DNA from: Haloglomus halophilum
GTDB taxonomy: Archaea > Halobacteriota > Halobacteria > Halobacteriales > Haloarculaceae
DNA: 64,000 nt
Assembly: GCF_024298885.1 (NCBI RefSeq)
Contig: NZ_CP101166.1
Span: forward strand, 3,471,149 to 3,535,148
Reading direction: 5' to 3'
The translations under genes and the position numbers were made by a program. Within the stretch, counting starts at the first letter, position 1, and every line of letters begins with the position of its first letter. Positions 29,914-37,598 of the stretch are shown piece after piece. Below the pieces are notes generated by a model. That model was not told the origin of the DNA. It worked only from the letters and a program-made list of their open reading frames with translations, and did no database searches.

Positions 29914-29982
29914 GCGGTCGGTGACGGTTCAGCAGCGGTCGGTGACGGTTCAGCCGACGAAGTGATCGGTGACGGTTCAGCC
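29914..29982. repeat. Three copies of a 20-bp unit spanning the coxC stop codon
   Basis: The unit TCGGTGACGGTTCAGC occurs in 29914-29934, 29935-29955 and 29962-29982 with few changes. The third copy contains the coxC stop codon and the end of its coding sequence; the other two lie in the spacer downstream. The first two are spaced 21 bp, the last 27 bp. Confidence 0.75.
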
Positions 29983-30846
29983 GAGGACGATGGCGCCCGC
30001 GTACAGCACCACGACGAGGAAGACCCAGACCACGTCGACGAAGTGCCAGTACATCGAGACCGTCGAGACCGAGGTGTCGTGTCCGGCGTCGTACTGGCCG
30101 TACAGCGCACGGACGAAGACGATGCCCAGCAGCACCGCGCCCAGGCTGACGTGGAGGCCGTGCAGCCCCGTCAGGCCGTAGAACGCGGAGGCGTAGGCAC
30201 CTTCGGTGATGGTGAAGCCCTCGTGGACGATGAACTCGTAGTACTCGTAAATCTGCCCCCCGATGAAGATGACGCCCAGCAGGAGCGTCACGCCGAGCAG
30301 GCGGATGAACTGCTTGCGCTTGCCCTTGTGGAGCGCGATGTGGGCGTAGTGGAGCGTGATGGAGGAGATGATCAGGATGATGGTGTTGATGATGACGAGG
30401 CTCCCCAGGATGTTCCCGCTCTCGACGAGATGTGGGAGGTTGTCCCAGGCCGACGTGCGGACGAAGAAGTAGTAGACGAAGCCGGCACCGAAGGTGGCGA
30501 CCTCGCTCCCGAGGAACAGGACCATCGCGAACTTCAGCCCCCGGCTGTGACCCTCCCCGTCCCAGTAGGCCTTGACGAACGCGTGGTAGACCCAGCCGTA
30601 GAGGCCGGCCAGGAAGACGAAGGTGCTCGCGACGAAGAACGCGGGCCCGACCGCGATACCGAGGAGGTCGGTTCGCGTGGCGATGACGTACAACGATGCG
30701 CCGATGTAGAAGCCCGCCGCGCCGAGTGCGGTGATGAACGGCCACCAGGAGGCCTCGCCGAACCCTTTGGGCCAGTCCTCCACCGCCGGCAGGTGGTGAC
30801 CGTGGCCCCCATCGTGGCCGTGGTCCTCCGCTTCTTCGATTGCCAT
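29977..30846 (-). CDS. coxC: Cytochrome c oxidase subunit III
   Basis: This 289-residue protein has seven transmembrane helices. A His/Gly-rich acidic start (EEAEDHGHDGGHGHHLP) leads to SWWPFITALGAAGFYIG, then the conserved LGSEVATFGAGFVYYFFVR of helix III and TGLHGLHVSLGAVLLG near the end. Subunit III binds lipid and stabilises proton uptake by subunit I. The gene shares a divergent spacer with the membrane protein at 30979. Confidence 0.94.
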   Translation of the reverse strand: MAIEEAEDHGHDGGHGHHLPAVEDWPKGFGEASWWPFITALGAAGFYIGASLYVIATRTDLLGIAVGPAFFVASTFVFLAGLYGWVYHAFVKAYWDGEGHSRGLKFAMVLFLGSEVATFGAGFVYYFFVRTSAWDNLPHLVESGNILGSLVIINTIILIISSITLHYAHIALHKGKRKQFIRLLGVTLLLGVIFIGGQIYEYYEFIVHEGFTITEGAYASAFYGLTGLHGLHVSLGAVLLGIVFVRALYGQYDAGHDTSVSTVSMYWHFVDVVWVFLVVVLYAGAIVLG

Positions 30847-30978
30847 ACTGTGTCGTCACCGTTGGACTCACAAAAACGCATCCATCCGCGCGGCGGCGGG
30901 CGGCCGCCCCCGGCCACTCTCGCCCACGCCGCGCGTGTGTCGGAAGGCACAGGTATCGCGTGGACGTAGCTCGGGCAG

Positions 30979-32373
30979 ATGCGACACGCGCGACTCCGGA
31001 CGGCCGGCGCGTCGCTCCTGCTCGGGAGCCTCACGCTCGCACTGGCCGGCCGCACTGCCGCGCACGGCGGCAGTCTCCGGTCGGAGCCCGCCCGCTCGCT
31101 GGCCATCCCGCTCTGGCTGTTCCTCTCGACCGGCGGTGGCGCCGTCGGCGTCAGCTTCCTCCTCACCAGCTTCGTCACGGACCGCGACTTCATCCGGTCG
31201 GTCCACGACCGGCGGCGGACCCTCGGTCTTCCGGCCGGTCTCCGCAGGGGGCTCACGGTCGCCGCGCGGCTGGTGGGGCTCGTCGGCCTCGGCGCGGTTC
31301 TCGTCGTCGGGATGCTCGGTCCCGCGGACCCGCTCCGAAACCTCGCGGTGCTGGTCGTCTGGGTGGGCTGGTGGGCCGGCTACACGATGACGACCTACCT
31401 CGTCGGGAACAGCTGGCCGGCGCTGAACCCGTGGCGGGTCGCGCTCGACCTCCACCAGCGGCTCCCGGCCCCCGACATCACCTACCCCGACAGACTCGCG
31501 TCGTGGCCGGCGGTCCTCGGCCTGCTCGGGTTCGTCTGGCTCGAGGTGGTGAGCCCACTGGCCGACGACCCGCGGCTGCTCGCGAGCGTCGTGGCCGCGT
31601 ACACGGTCGTGACGGTCGCCGGCGCGTACGCCCTCGGTTCGGTCTGGTTCGAGCGCGTCGACCCCGTCGCCCGCGTCTTCGCAGCCTACGGTGCCGTCGC
31701 GCCGCTCTACCGCGACGAGGACGGGTCGCTCGGTGTCCGCGTCCCCGGCACGGGGCTGGAGGGCGCCGGCCTCGTCCGCGGCCGGAGCGACGTGGCGTTC
31801 GTCGTCGCGCTGCTGTGGGTCACGACGTACGATGGCCTCGTCGCGACGCCGCCGTGGCGGGCGTTCGCGCGCGCCGTCGTCGGCATCGGCGTTCCGCCCG
31901 CTCTCCTGTACCCGCTCGCCCTGCTCGCCGGGTTCGGGCTGTTCCTGGCCCTGTACCGCATCGCTATCAGGCGTGGCCGCCGGAGCGCCGAGTCGTACCG
32001 CGACCCCGAGACGCTGGCCCGACGGTTCGCCCCGTCCCTGCTCGCCATCGCCGCCGGCTACCACGTCGCCCACTACCTCGGCTACTTCATCGAGCTCTCG
32101 CCCGCCTTGCTGGGTGCGCTCACGGCGCCACTCGCGCCGGGTGCGCCCGTGGCGGTCGTCCTCCCGACGTGGTTCTCCGCGGTGTCGCTCGGGTTCGTCC
32201 TTCTGGGGCATCTGGGAGCCATCTGGGTGGCCCACGCGGTCGCGTACGACCTGTTCCCCTCGCGCATGCAGGCCGTCCGCAGCCAGTACGCCTTGACCGC
32301 GGTGATGGTGTTCTACACGATGACCTCGCTCTGGATCGTCAGTCGACCGTACGCCGCGCCCCCGTTCGTCTGA
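30979..32373 (+). CDS. Polytopic membrane protein of the oxidase locus
   Basis: This 464-residue protein has about eleven hydrophobic segments and a signal-like N-terminus (ASLLLGSLTLALAGRTAAHGG). Conserved-looking loops include LVGNSWPALNPWR near residue 142 and AAYGAVAPLY near 237; late helices carry His pairs (AGYHVAHYLGYF). It is divergent from coxC and 3 bp from the zinc-finger gene. Similar proteins occur in haloarchaeal oxidase loci; a role in cofactor handling or assembly is inferred only from place. Confidence 0.65.
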   Translation: MRHARLRTAGASLLLGSLTLALAGRTAAHGGSLRSEPARSLAIPLWLFLSTGGGAVGVSFLLTSFVTDRDFIRSVHDRRRTLGLPAGLRRGLTVAARLVGLVGLGAVLVVGMLGPADPLRNLAVLVVWVGWWAGYTMTTYLVGNSWPALNPWRVALDLHQRLPAPDITYPDRLASWPAVLGLLGFVWLEVVSPLADDPRLLASVVAAYTVVTVAGAYALGSVWFERVDPVARVFAAYGAVAPLYRDEDGSLGVRVPGTGLEGAGLVRGRSDVAFVVALLWVTTYDGLVATPPWRAFARAVVGIGVPPALLYPLALLAGFGLFLALYRIAIRRGRRSAESYRDPETLARRFAPSLLAIAAGYHVAHYLGYFIELSPALLGALTAPLAPGAPVAVVLPTWFSAVSLGFVLLGHLGAIWVAHAVAYDLFPSRMQAVRSQYALTAVMVFYTMTSLWIVSRPYAAPPFV

Positions 32374-32376
32374 ACC

Positions 32377-32643
32377 ATGTCCGGTACCACCCCCACCGAC
32401 ACGACCGACGATGACCCGCCCCACGACTGCCCCTCCTGTGACCGACGGTTCCACCGCGAGTCGTACCTCGCGCTCCACCGCGGGCAGGCACACGGGGACG
32501 AACTGACCGACGGGGAGCGTGCGGCCTACGAAGCGGCACGTGAGGAGGAGGAGGAGGAACTCCGGATGTTCCGGCTGCAGGCGCTCGCCGCACTGGTGTT
32601 CATCTACTTCGGCTTCCTGCTGGTGTACGCGTTCTCGCTGTGA
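32377..32643 (+). CDS. Membrane-anchored C2H2 zinc-finger protein
   Basis: This 88-residue protein has a short acidic N-terminus, one C-x2-C-x12-H-x4-H finger (CPSCDRRF...LHRGQAH, about residues 18-40), an acidic helix (EEEEEELRMF) and a C-terminal transmembrane helix (LVFIYFGFLLVYAF). It follows the membrane protein by 3 bp, hence the same operon. I recall similar proteins as DUF7410. The finger may bind zinc for protein interaction or take part in copper-site assembly; neither is shown. Confidence 0.75.
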   Translation: MSGTTPTDTTDDDPPHDCPSCDRRFHRESYLALHRGQAHGDELTDGERAAYEAAREEEEEELRMFRLQALAALVFIYFGFLLVYAFSL

Positions 32644-32847
32644 AGCCGGGGGCGTTCGGTGGGGGGCCGGGCGATTGAACGAACCGGCCGGACCCCCACG
32701 CCGGTTCTCGTCCTGCGCCCCGGGACTGCGGGACTCGTGTTGCTACGTCGGAGCGTTCCCATATCACTCTACGACCGCGTGGAGCGAGGCGGCCGCTGTC
32801 GGGGAACGGGGAGAACCGAGACGAACGAGGGGAACCGAACCACCGAT

Positions 32848-33729
32848 TCAGGCCGCGCCGCCCGAAACCCCCGCGAGGTTCTCGCGGGGGTTCGGCTCGA
32901 TGTCGGCCGACGAGTCACCGCTCAGCTGGTCCTGCTTCCACTGCTCGTACTGCTCCTCGGAGACGACGCGGACCTTGCCGAGCATCCCGGAGTGGCCGGA
33001 GCCACAGTACTCCGCACAGTAGAGCTGGTAGCTCTGCTCGTCCTGGCCTTCCGGGAGCGTGACGGCGGTGGCGATGGTGTTGTAGTGGCCGGGGAAGGCG
33101 TCCTGTTTCAGTCCCAGCTTCGGGACGTGGACCGCGTGGAGCCAGTCCGTGGACGTGACGTGCATCACGACGGGCCGGTTCTCGGGGATGACCATCGTCC
33201 CGGTCGTGGATACCTGTCCGCCGTCGGTGGTGTAGTTGTACGTCCAGAAGTACTTCTTCGCGACCACCTCCACCTGGACGGGGTCGCCCTCACCGGGCAG
33301 GTCGGATGCGGCAGGCATGTAGGCACCCTTGCCGTCGTAGTGGGTCACCTCGGCGTTCTGCTGGGCGACCTCCGGGTCGTCGACGGTGGCGGCCGTGACG
33401 CCGCCGATGGCGACGTTGCCGAGCACCTGATAGGATGCGAAGCCGACGAACAGGAGGATGATGGCCGTTGCGACGGTCCAGGTGATCTCCAGCCGGCGGT
33501 TCTCCTGGGTGGGCTGGGGGTCGTCGTTGTCCTTGTACTTGTAGACGGTGTAGAAGAGGATGGCCTCTACCAGCACCGTGATCGGGATGGCGACGTACAG
33601 GAGCTTCTCGTTGAGGTCGTTGATCAGCTCGATGTTGACGGACGGCTGTGCCGCGGCGGGCATCGCGCCGAGAAGGGCGAGGAGCGCGACCCCGACAGCG
33701 GCCCGCAGGACGGCGCGCCTGTGGTTCAT
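32848..33729 (-). CDS. coxB: Cytochrome c oxidase subunit II with CuA site
   Basis: This 293-residue protein has a signal-like N-terminus (RRAVLRAAVGVALLALLGAMPAAAQ), two helices (about 40-115), and an extracellular cupredoxin with the CuA site: His in WLHAVHVPKLG and the YCAEYCGSGHSGM cluster (two Cys, Glu, His, Met). It accepts electrons from a donor such as halocyanin and passes them to heme a. It is divergent from the CtaA/CtaB fusion, which makes its heme. The final residues (NPRENLAG) overlap an unusual DNA hairpin. Confidence 0.94.
   Translation of the reverse strand: MNHRRAVLRAAVGVALLALLGAMPAAAQPSVNIELINDLNEKLLYVAIPITVLVEAILFYTVYKYKDNDDPQPTQENRRLEITWTVATAIILLFVGFASYQVLGNVAIGGVTAATVDDPEVAQQNAEVTHYDGKGAYMPAASDLPGEGDPVQVEVVAKKYFWTYNYTTDGGQVSTTGTMVIPENRPVVMHVTSTDWLHAVHVPKLGLKQDAFPGHYNTIATAVTLPEGQDEQSYQLYCAEYCGSGHSGMLGKVRVVSEEQYEQWKQDQLSGDSSADIEPNPRENLAGVSGGAA
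32866..32892. other. Perfect hairpin in the 3' coding end of coxB
   Basis: Two 12-bp arms, AACCCCCGCGAG and CTCGCGGGGGTT, pair perfectly around a GTT loop. The hairpin lies 16-42 bp before the coxB stop on its coding strand. Its stability is unusual. It may be a 3' processing or termination signal, although no T-tract follows. Confidence 0.55.
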
Positions 33730-33775
33730 ATCCCCGGGTTAGGAACTGCCGTGTAAGAACCTGCCGACTCGCCCT

Positions 33776-33790
33776 CACGCGAAAAGCGTG
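33776..33790. promoter_or_regulatory. Small inverted repeat in the coxB/ctaB divergent spacer
   Basis: CACGC and GCGTG flank GAAAA. The 95-bp spacer also holds GTAAGAACC and GTAAGACC as near-direct repeats. These may be weak regulatory elements shared by the two oxidase genes. Confidence 0.25.
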
Positions 33791-33824
33791 GGTGCTAAGT
33801 CCCCGGGCGGTAAGACCTAGGGAA

Positions 33825-35273
33825 GTGGTATCCGTGTCCCTCCCAGACCCTCGCGCCGTGCTCGGGACCGGCCGCGAATCGCGGCTGACGGCCCTGCTGG
33901 CCGCGTCCGTCCTCGGCGTCTACCTGCTGGTGGTGGTGGGCGCGACCGCGGCGCTGGCCGAGGCCGCACGGGCCTGTTCCGCGTGGCCGGGCTGTGCCGG
34001 TGCCGACCTCTCCGAGCCCGCGGTACTGGTCGCGCTCGGGCATCGGGCCGCGGCGACGCTCGTGGGTGTCCTCGTCCTCGTGACGGCCGTCGTGGGCTTC
34101 CGGGCCGACGTCGACCGGCGGGTGAGAGCCGCGCTCCTCGCCGCGCTCGCGCTGTTCCCCGTGCAGGTGTCGGTGGGGGCCCTCGTCGCCACCAGCGGCG
34201 CCGGTCCGCTCGTCTCGAACGGGCACCTGCTGGTCGGCATGACCATCTTCGGCGCGCTCGTCCTGGCGCTGGCGTGGCGCCTCGAGGCCGAGACGGGAAC
34301 CGACGACACCTCGGCCGTCCGGGACCCGGACGACCTCGAACGGCCGAAGCCGGTCGACGCGGCGGCGGAATCGTCCGGTCCCTCGCTCTCCGGTGTCGCT
34401 CGCGTCCGTGCGATCGCCGGCGCGTACATCCAGTTGATGAAGCCGCGGCTGATGTGGCTGCTCTGCCTCGTCGCCTCCGCCGGGATGGCCCTCGCAGCGG
34501 CGACGACGCCCGGTGGCCTCTCGGTCCCCGTCGTCGCGGCGACACTCGGCGGCGGCGTCCTCGCCATCGGCGCCTCGGGGACGTACAACCACGTGCTCGA
34601 ACGCGACATCGACAAGCGGATGGAGCGCACCGCCGACCGCCCGGTGGCCACCCACGAGGTGCCGGTCCGGAACGCGCTCGCCTTCGCCGGCCTCCTCACC
34701 GTGGCGGCGCTGGGCGCCTTCCTGTCGGTGAACCCCCTCGCAGCGGCGCTCGGCCTCGCAGCCATCGTGTTCTACTCGGTCATCTACACGCTGGTCCTCA
34801 AGCCCAACACCGTCCAGAACACCGTCATCGGTGGGGCTGCGGGTGCGCTCCCGGCGCTCATCGGCTGGGCCGCCGTCACCGGCGACATCGGGCTCCCGGG
34901 GCTCGCGCTCGCGGGCGTCATCTTCCTCTGGACACCCGCGCACTTCTACAACCTCGCGCTGGCCTACCGCGACGACTACGAGCGCGGTGGCTTCCCGATG
35001 CTGCCGGTCGTCCGCGGGGAGACGGTCACCCACAAGCACATCCTGCTGTACCTCGCGGCGACGCTGCTCGCGGCGACGGTCCTCGCGGAGCTGACGACGC
35101 TGGGCTGGCTCTACGCCGCCACGACGGTCGCGCTGGGCGCCGTCTTCCTCGTCGCCGTCGTCCGGCTCCACTACGAGCGCTCCGAGGGTGCTGCCTTCCG
35201 CGCGTTCCACGCCTCGAACGCCTACCTCGGCGCGCTGCTGCTGGCAATCGTCGTCGACTCGCTGGTGGTCTGA
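33825..35273 (+). CDS. ctaB: CtaA-half/CtaB fusion: heme O synthase
   Basis: This 482-residue membrane protein is a fusion. Residues 1-150 form four helices resembling half of heme A synthase (CtaA/Cox15), including the Cys pair in ARACSAWPGCAG and His in LGHRAAA and SNGHLLVG. Residues 195-482 are protoheme farnesyltransferase (CtaB/UbiA family) with the prenyl-diphosphate sites NHVLERDIDKRMERTADRP and YRDDYERGGFPML. It should convert heme B to heme O and perhaps further to heme A for CoxA. Start GTG 33825 or GTG 33834. Fusion of this type is known in Halobacteria. Confidence 0.9.
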   Translation: MVSVSLPDPRAVLGTGRESRLTALLAASVLGVYLLVVVGATAALAEAARACSAWPGCAGADLSEPAVLVALGHRAAATLVGVLVLVTAVVGFRADVDRRVRAALLAALALFPVQVSVGALVATSGAGPLVSNGHLLVGMTIFGALVLALAWRLEAETGTDDTSAVRDPDDLERPKPVDAAAESSGPSLSGVARVRAIAGAYIQLMKPRLMWLLCLVASAGMALAAATTPGGLSVPVVAATLGGGVLAIGASGTYNHVLERDIDKRMERTADRPVATHEVPVRNALAFAGLLTVAALGAFLSVNPLAAALGLAAIVFYSVIYTLVLKPNTVQNTVIGGAAGALPALIGWAAVTGDIGLPGLALAGVIFLWTPAHFYNLALAYRDDYERGGFPMLPVVRGETVTHKHILLYLAATLLAATVLAELTTLGWLYAATTVALGAVFLVAVVRLHYERSEGAAFRAFHASNAYLGALLLAIVVDSLVV

Positions 35274-35349
35274 TGCGGGCCCGCCACCCCGATTCCGGCG
35301 CACGGGCGACTCGTGTCCTTGAAGCCACCCCGACCCGAATCTGCGACCG

Positions 35350-36042
35350 ATGAGCACCATCGAGTCGCGGCTGGCGTCGCTCCGCCCGAGCCGCGAAACC
35401 GCCATCTGGTGGGCGGTCGTCCTGAACACGGAGCTGCTGGTGCTGCTGGCGTACCTCGTGGTCGAGACGCCAATCGTCACGCGGCCGCTGTTCTACATCA
35501 TCCCGTTCGTCTGGATCAACGCGGCGCTGTGGGGCGTGTTCCGCGTCTCCCCGCGGGCGGCCTCGACGCGCCAGCGTGTGACCGCGCTCGGTATCTCGGG
35601 GGGCTACTTCCTCGTCCTCGGGTACTTCGGTGGCCTGTACGGCCCGAGCGGTGGCCCCGCGACGGGGCTCCGGGTGGCGTTCGAGGCGGTCCCCCCCGGC
35701 TGGGGCCCGGCGGTCATCTACGGCGGGACCGTGCTCCAGTTCGCGCTGCTACCGTTCAAGCTGGTCGGCTACGCGACACTGGCCTACCTCGTCTACGCGA
35801 CGGTGCTGGACGCTGCCTCTTCGGTCGTCGGGGGCGTGCTGGGGCTGTTCTCCTGTGTCTCCTGTACGCTGCCCGTCATCGCGGGCATCGTCTCGGGCTT
35901 CGTCGGCGGCACGGGCGCGGTGGCCGCCGCCGCGTTCAACCAGTCCTACCTCCTCTCGACGGTCGTCTTCGTCGTCACGGTGGTCCTGCTGGTGTGGCGG
36001 CCGACGATGGCTGACCTGCGGGGAATCGGATTACGGGGATAG
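35350..36042 (+). CDS. Oxidase-locus membrane protein with a CxxC (DUF7546-like)
   Basis: This 230-residue protein has about six transmembrane helices and a CxxC in FSCVSCTLPVIAG near residue 174, at a helix start. It follows the CtaA/CtaB gene by 76 bp and is in the right place for an oxidase assembly or redox role. The CxxC in a membrane-embedded context could bind copper or heme or exchange disulfide. The identity is otherwise unknown. Confidence 0.65.
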   Translation: MSTIESRLASLRPSRETAIWWAVVLNTELLVLLAYLVVETPIVTRPLFYIIPFVWINAALWGVFRVSPRAASTRQRVTALGISGGYFLVLGYFGGLYGPSGGPATGLRVAFEAVPPGWGPAVIYGGTVLQFALLPFKLVGYATLAYLVYATVLDAASSVVGGVLGLFSCVSCTLPVIAGIVSGFVGGTGAVAAAAFNQSYLLSTVVFVVTVVLLVWRPTMADLRGIGLRG

Positions 36043-36142
36043 TCCGAGCCTCCAGTGTCAACACCCACGATAACTCCGTAACTCCGTCGGATACTGTTCT
36101 CCGTACGGTTCCGTTGGCGAACCGACCTGCGCCTCCGACAGC

Positions 36143-36151
36143 CACATATCT
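36143..36151 (+). promoter_or_regulatory. Box A promoter of the Rdx gene
   Basis: CACATATCT lies about 26 bp upstream of the ATG at 36173, at standard spacing. Confidence 0.45.
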
Positions 36152-36172
36152 ACCACGCCCCTGTGGCGGGGT

Positions 36173-36406
36173 ATGACCACCGTCGAGATCGAGTACTGCG
36201 TTCCCTGTGGGCACCTCGACCGCGCGTCCGACCTCGCCGAGCACCTGCTGCGGACGTTCCGCGAGCGACTCGACCGCGTCGCGCTCGTCACCGGTGACAA
36301 CGGCGTCTTCGTCGTCCGGGTCGACGGGGAGCGCGTGTTCGACATCGCCGAGGAAGAGTTCGACCCGGACGAGGTGGCGCGGCGGGTGCGTGAGCGGGTA
36401 CGGTGA
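36173..36406 (+). CDS. Rdx (SelW/SelT-like) redox protein
   Basis: This 77-residue protein begins MTTVEIEYCVPCGH with a CxxC at residues 9-12, as in the SelT/W/H family but with Cys in place of selenocysteine. The conserved fold continues as LVTGDNGVFVVRVDGERVFD, ending with a helix (DEVARRVRERVR). It is probably a small thioredoxin-like thiol oxidoreductase. It is monocistronic with its own box A. Confidence 0.85.
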   Translation: MTTVEIEYCVPCGHLDRASDLAEHLLRTFRERLDRVALVTGDNGVFVVRVDGERVFDIAEEEFDPDEVARRVRERVR

Positions 36407-36479
36407 GTGTACCGCCTCCGGGAGCGATGGCGACGGGGAAACGCTGATTCAGCTGGACCTCGAACCGTGACGCAGAGTT

Positions 36480-36614
36480 ATGAGTGACGAGTCGGGTAGC
36501 GAATCCGGGGACTTGCCGGTTTCAGAGGCCGAGCGCCAGGCGTTCCACGGGGGGATGGCCGCGTCCGGTACGGAGACCAGCGAGGAGGATATCGACGAGA
36601 TACTCTACGGATAA
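36480..36614 (+). CDS. Small acidic protein
   Basis: An ATG-initiated frame encodes 44 residues, starting MSDESGSESGDLPVSEAE and ending with the acidic EEDIDEILYG. The composition matches haloarchaeal proteins and it ends just before the converging hbd gene. No domain is recognisable. It is supported only by composition and an intact frame. Confidence 0.4.
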   Translation: MSDESGSESGDLPVSEAERQAFHGGMAASGTETSEEDIDEILYG

Positions 36615-36634
36615 CCGCCGCGAACCTCCATCAC

Positions 36635-37516
36635 TCAGTCCTCGTACTCGTAGAACCCGCGCCCGGTCTTCTTCCCGAGGTCGCCGGCCTTGACCTTCCG
36701 CTTGAGCAGGTACGCCGGCGTGTACCGGTCCCCGAGTTCCTCGTGGAGGGTCTCCGTCGCGTGCAGGCAGACGTCCAGCCCGATGTGGTCGGCGAGTTCG
36801 AGCGGCCCCATCGGCACGTTGGTTCCGAGTTTCATGCCGCGGTCGATGTCCTCCTTCGTGGCGACTCCTTCGTCGTAGGCCCGGACGCCCTCGTTGATCC
36901 AGGGCATCAGGATGCGGTTCGAGACGAAGCCCGGCTTGTCGTCGGCCTCCCACGTCTCCTTGCCCAGCGATTCGGCGAACTCGTGGGCGAACGCCACGAC
37001 TGCGTCGTCGGTGCGCTCGCCGACCACGAGTTCGACCCCCTTCATCACGGGCACCGGGTTCATGAAGTGGAGCCCCAGTACGAGCGGTGCGCGGTCGGTG
37101 GCGGCAGCGATGGTCGTCACCGACAGCGTGGAGGTGTTCGTGGCGAGGACGACGTCCTCGTCGGTCACCGCTTCGAGGTCGGCGAACACGTCGCGCTTGA
37201 GGTCCATCTCCTCGGGCGCGGCCTCGACGACGAGGTCGGCGTCCGCGAGGTCACCGAGGTCGGTGGTGCCGGTGATGCGGTCGCGGGCGGCGTCGGCCTC
37301 CTCCTCGGTGAGCGTCTCCTTCCGCACGAGTCGCGAGAGCGAGTCGTCGATGGCGTCGAGGCCGCGCTCGACGAACTCCGCCTCTACGTCGCGCATGAGC
37401 ACGTCGTAGCCGGCCGTGGCGCTCACCTGTGCGATGCCGTTGCCCATCGTGCCCGCGCCGACGACGCCGACCGTCTCGACGTCGTCGAGGCCGCGGAACT
37501 CCGGTTGGTCGGTCAT
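36635..37516 (-). CDS. hbd: 3-hydroxyacyl-CoA dehydrogenase
   Basis: This 293-residue enzyme oxidises 3-hydroxyacyl-CoA to 3-ketoacyl-CoA with NAD in beta-oxidation. The Rossmann start VGVVGAGTMGNGIAQ, the NTSTLSVTTIA segment, catalytic His in LGLHFMNPVPVM and the C-terminal LKRKVKAGDLGKKTGRGFYEY are all typical of the short type without a crotonase domain. ATG 37516 begins the family N-terminus; the longer frame is spurious. It could take acetoacetyl-CoA or longer substrates. Confidence 0.92.
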   Translation of the reverse strand: MTDQPEFRGLDDVETVGVVGAGTMGNGIAQVSATAGYDVLMRDVEAEFVERGLDAIDDSLSRLVRKETLTEEEADAARDRITGTTDLGDLADADLVVEAAPEEMDLKRDVFADLEAVTDEDVVLATNTSTLSVTTIAAATDRAPLVLGLHFMNPVPVMKGVELVVGERTDDAVVAFAHEFAESLGKETWEADDKPGFVSNRILMPWINEGVRAYDEGVATKEDIDRGMKLGTNVPMGPLELADHIGLDVCLHATETLHEELGDRYTPAYLLKRKVKAGDLGKKTGRGFYEYED

Positions 37517-37598
37517 GTCCGGGGCCTCGGCGGCCGGCGATATAAGCGTGGGTTGCCCGGCGACGGGACCGCTGGAGAAGGAGGACGGCCGCGGCGGC

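Noticed and set aside
30898..30909. GGGCGGCCGCCC palindrome upstream of the membrane protein at 30979
   Set aside because: A 12-bp GC-only palindrome is expected at appreciable frequency in this base composition, and no neighbouring operator-like element supports it.
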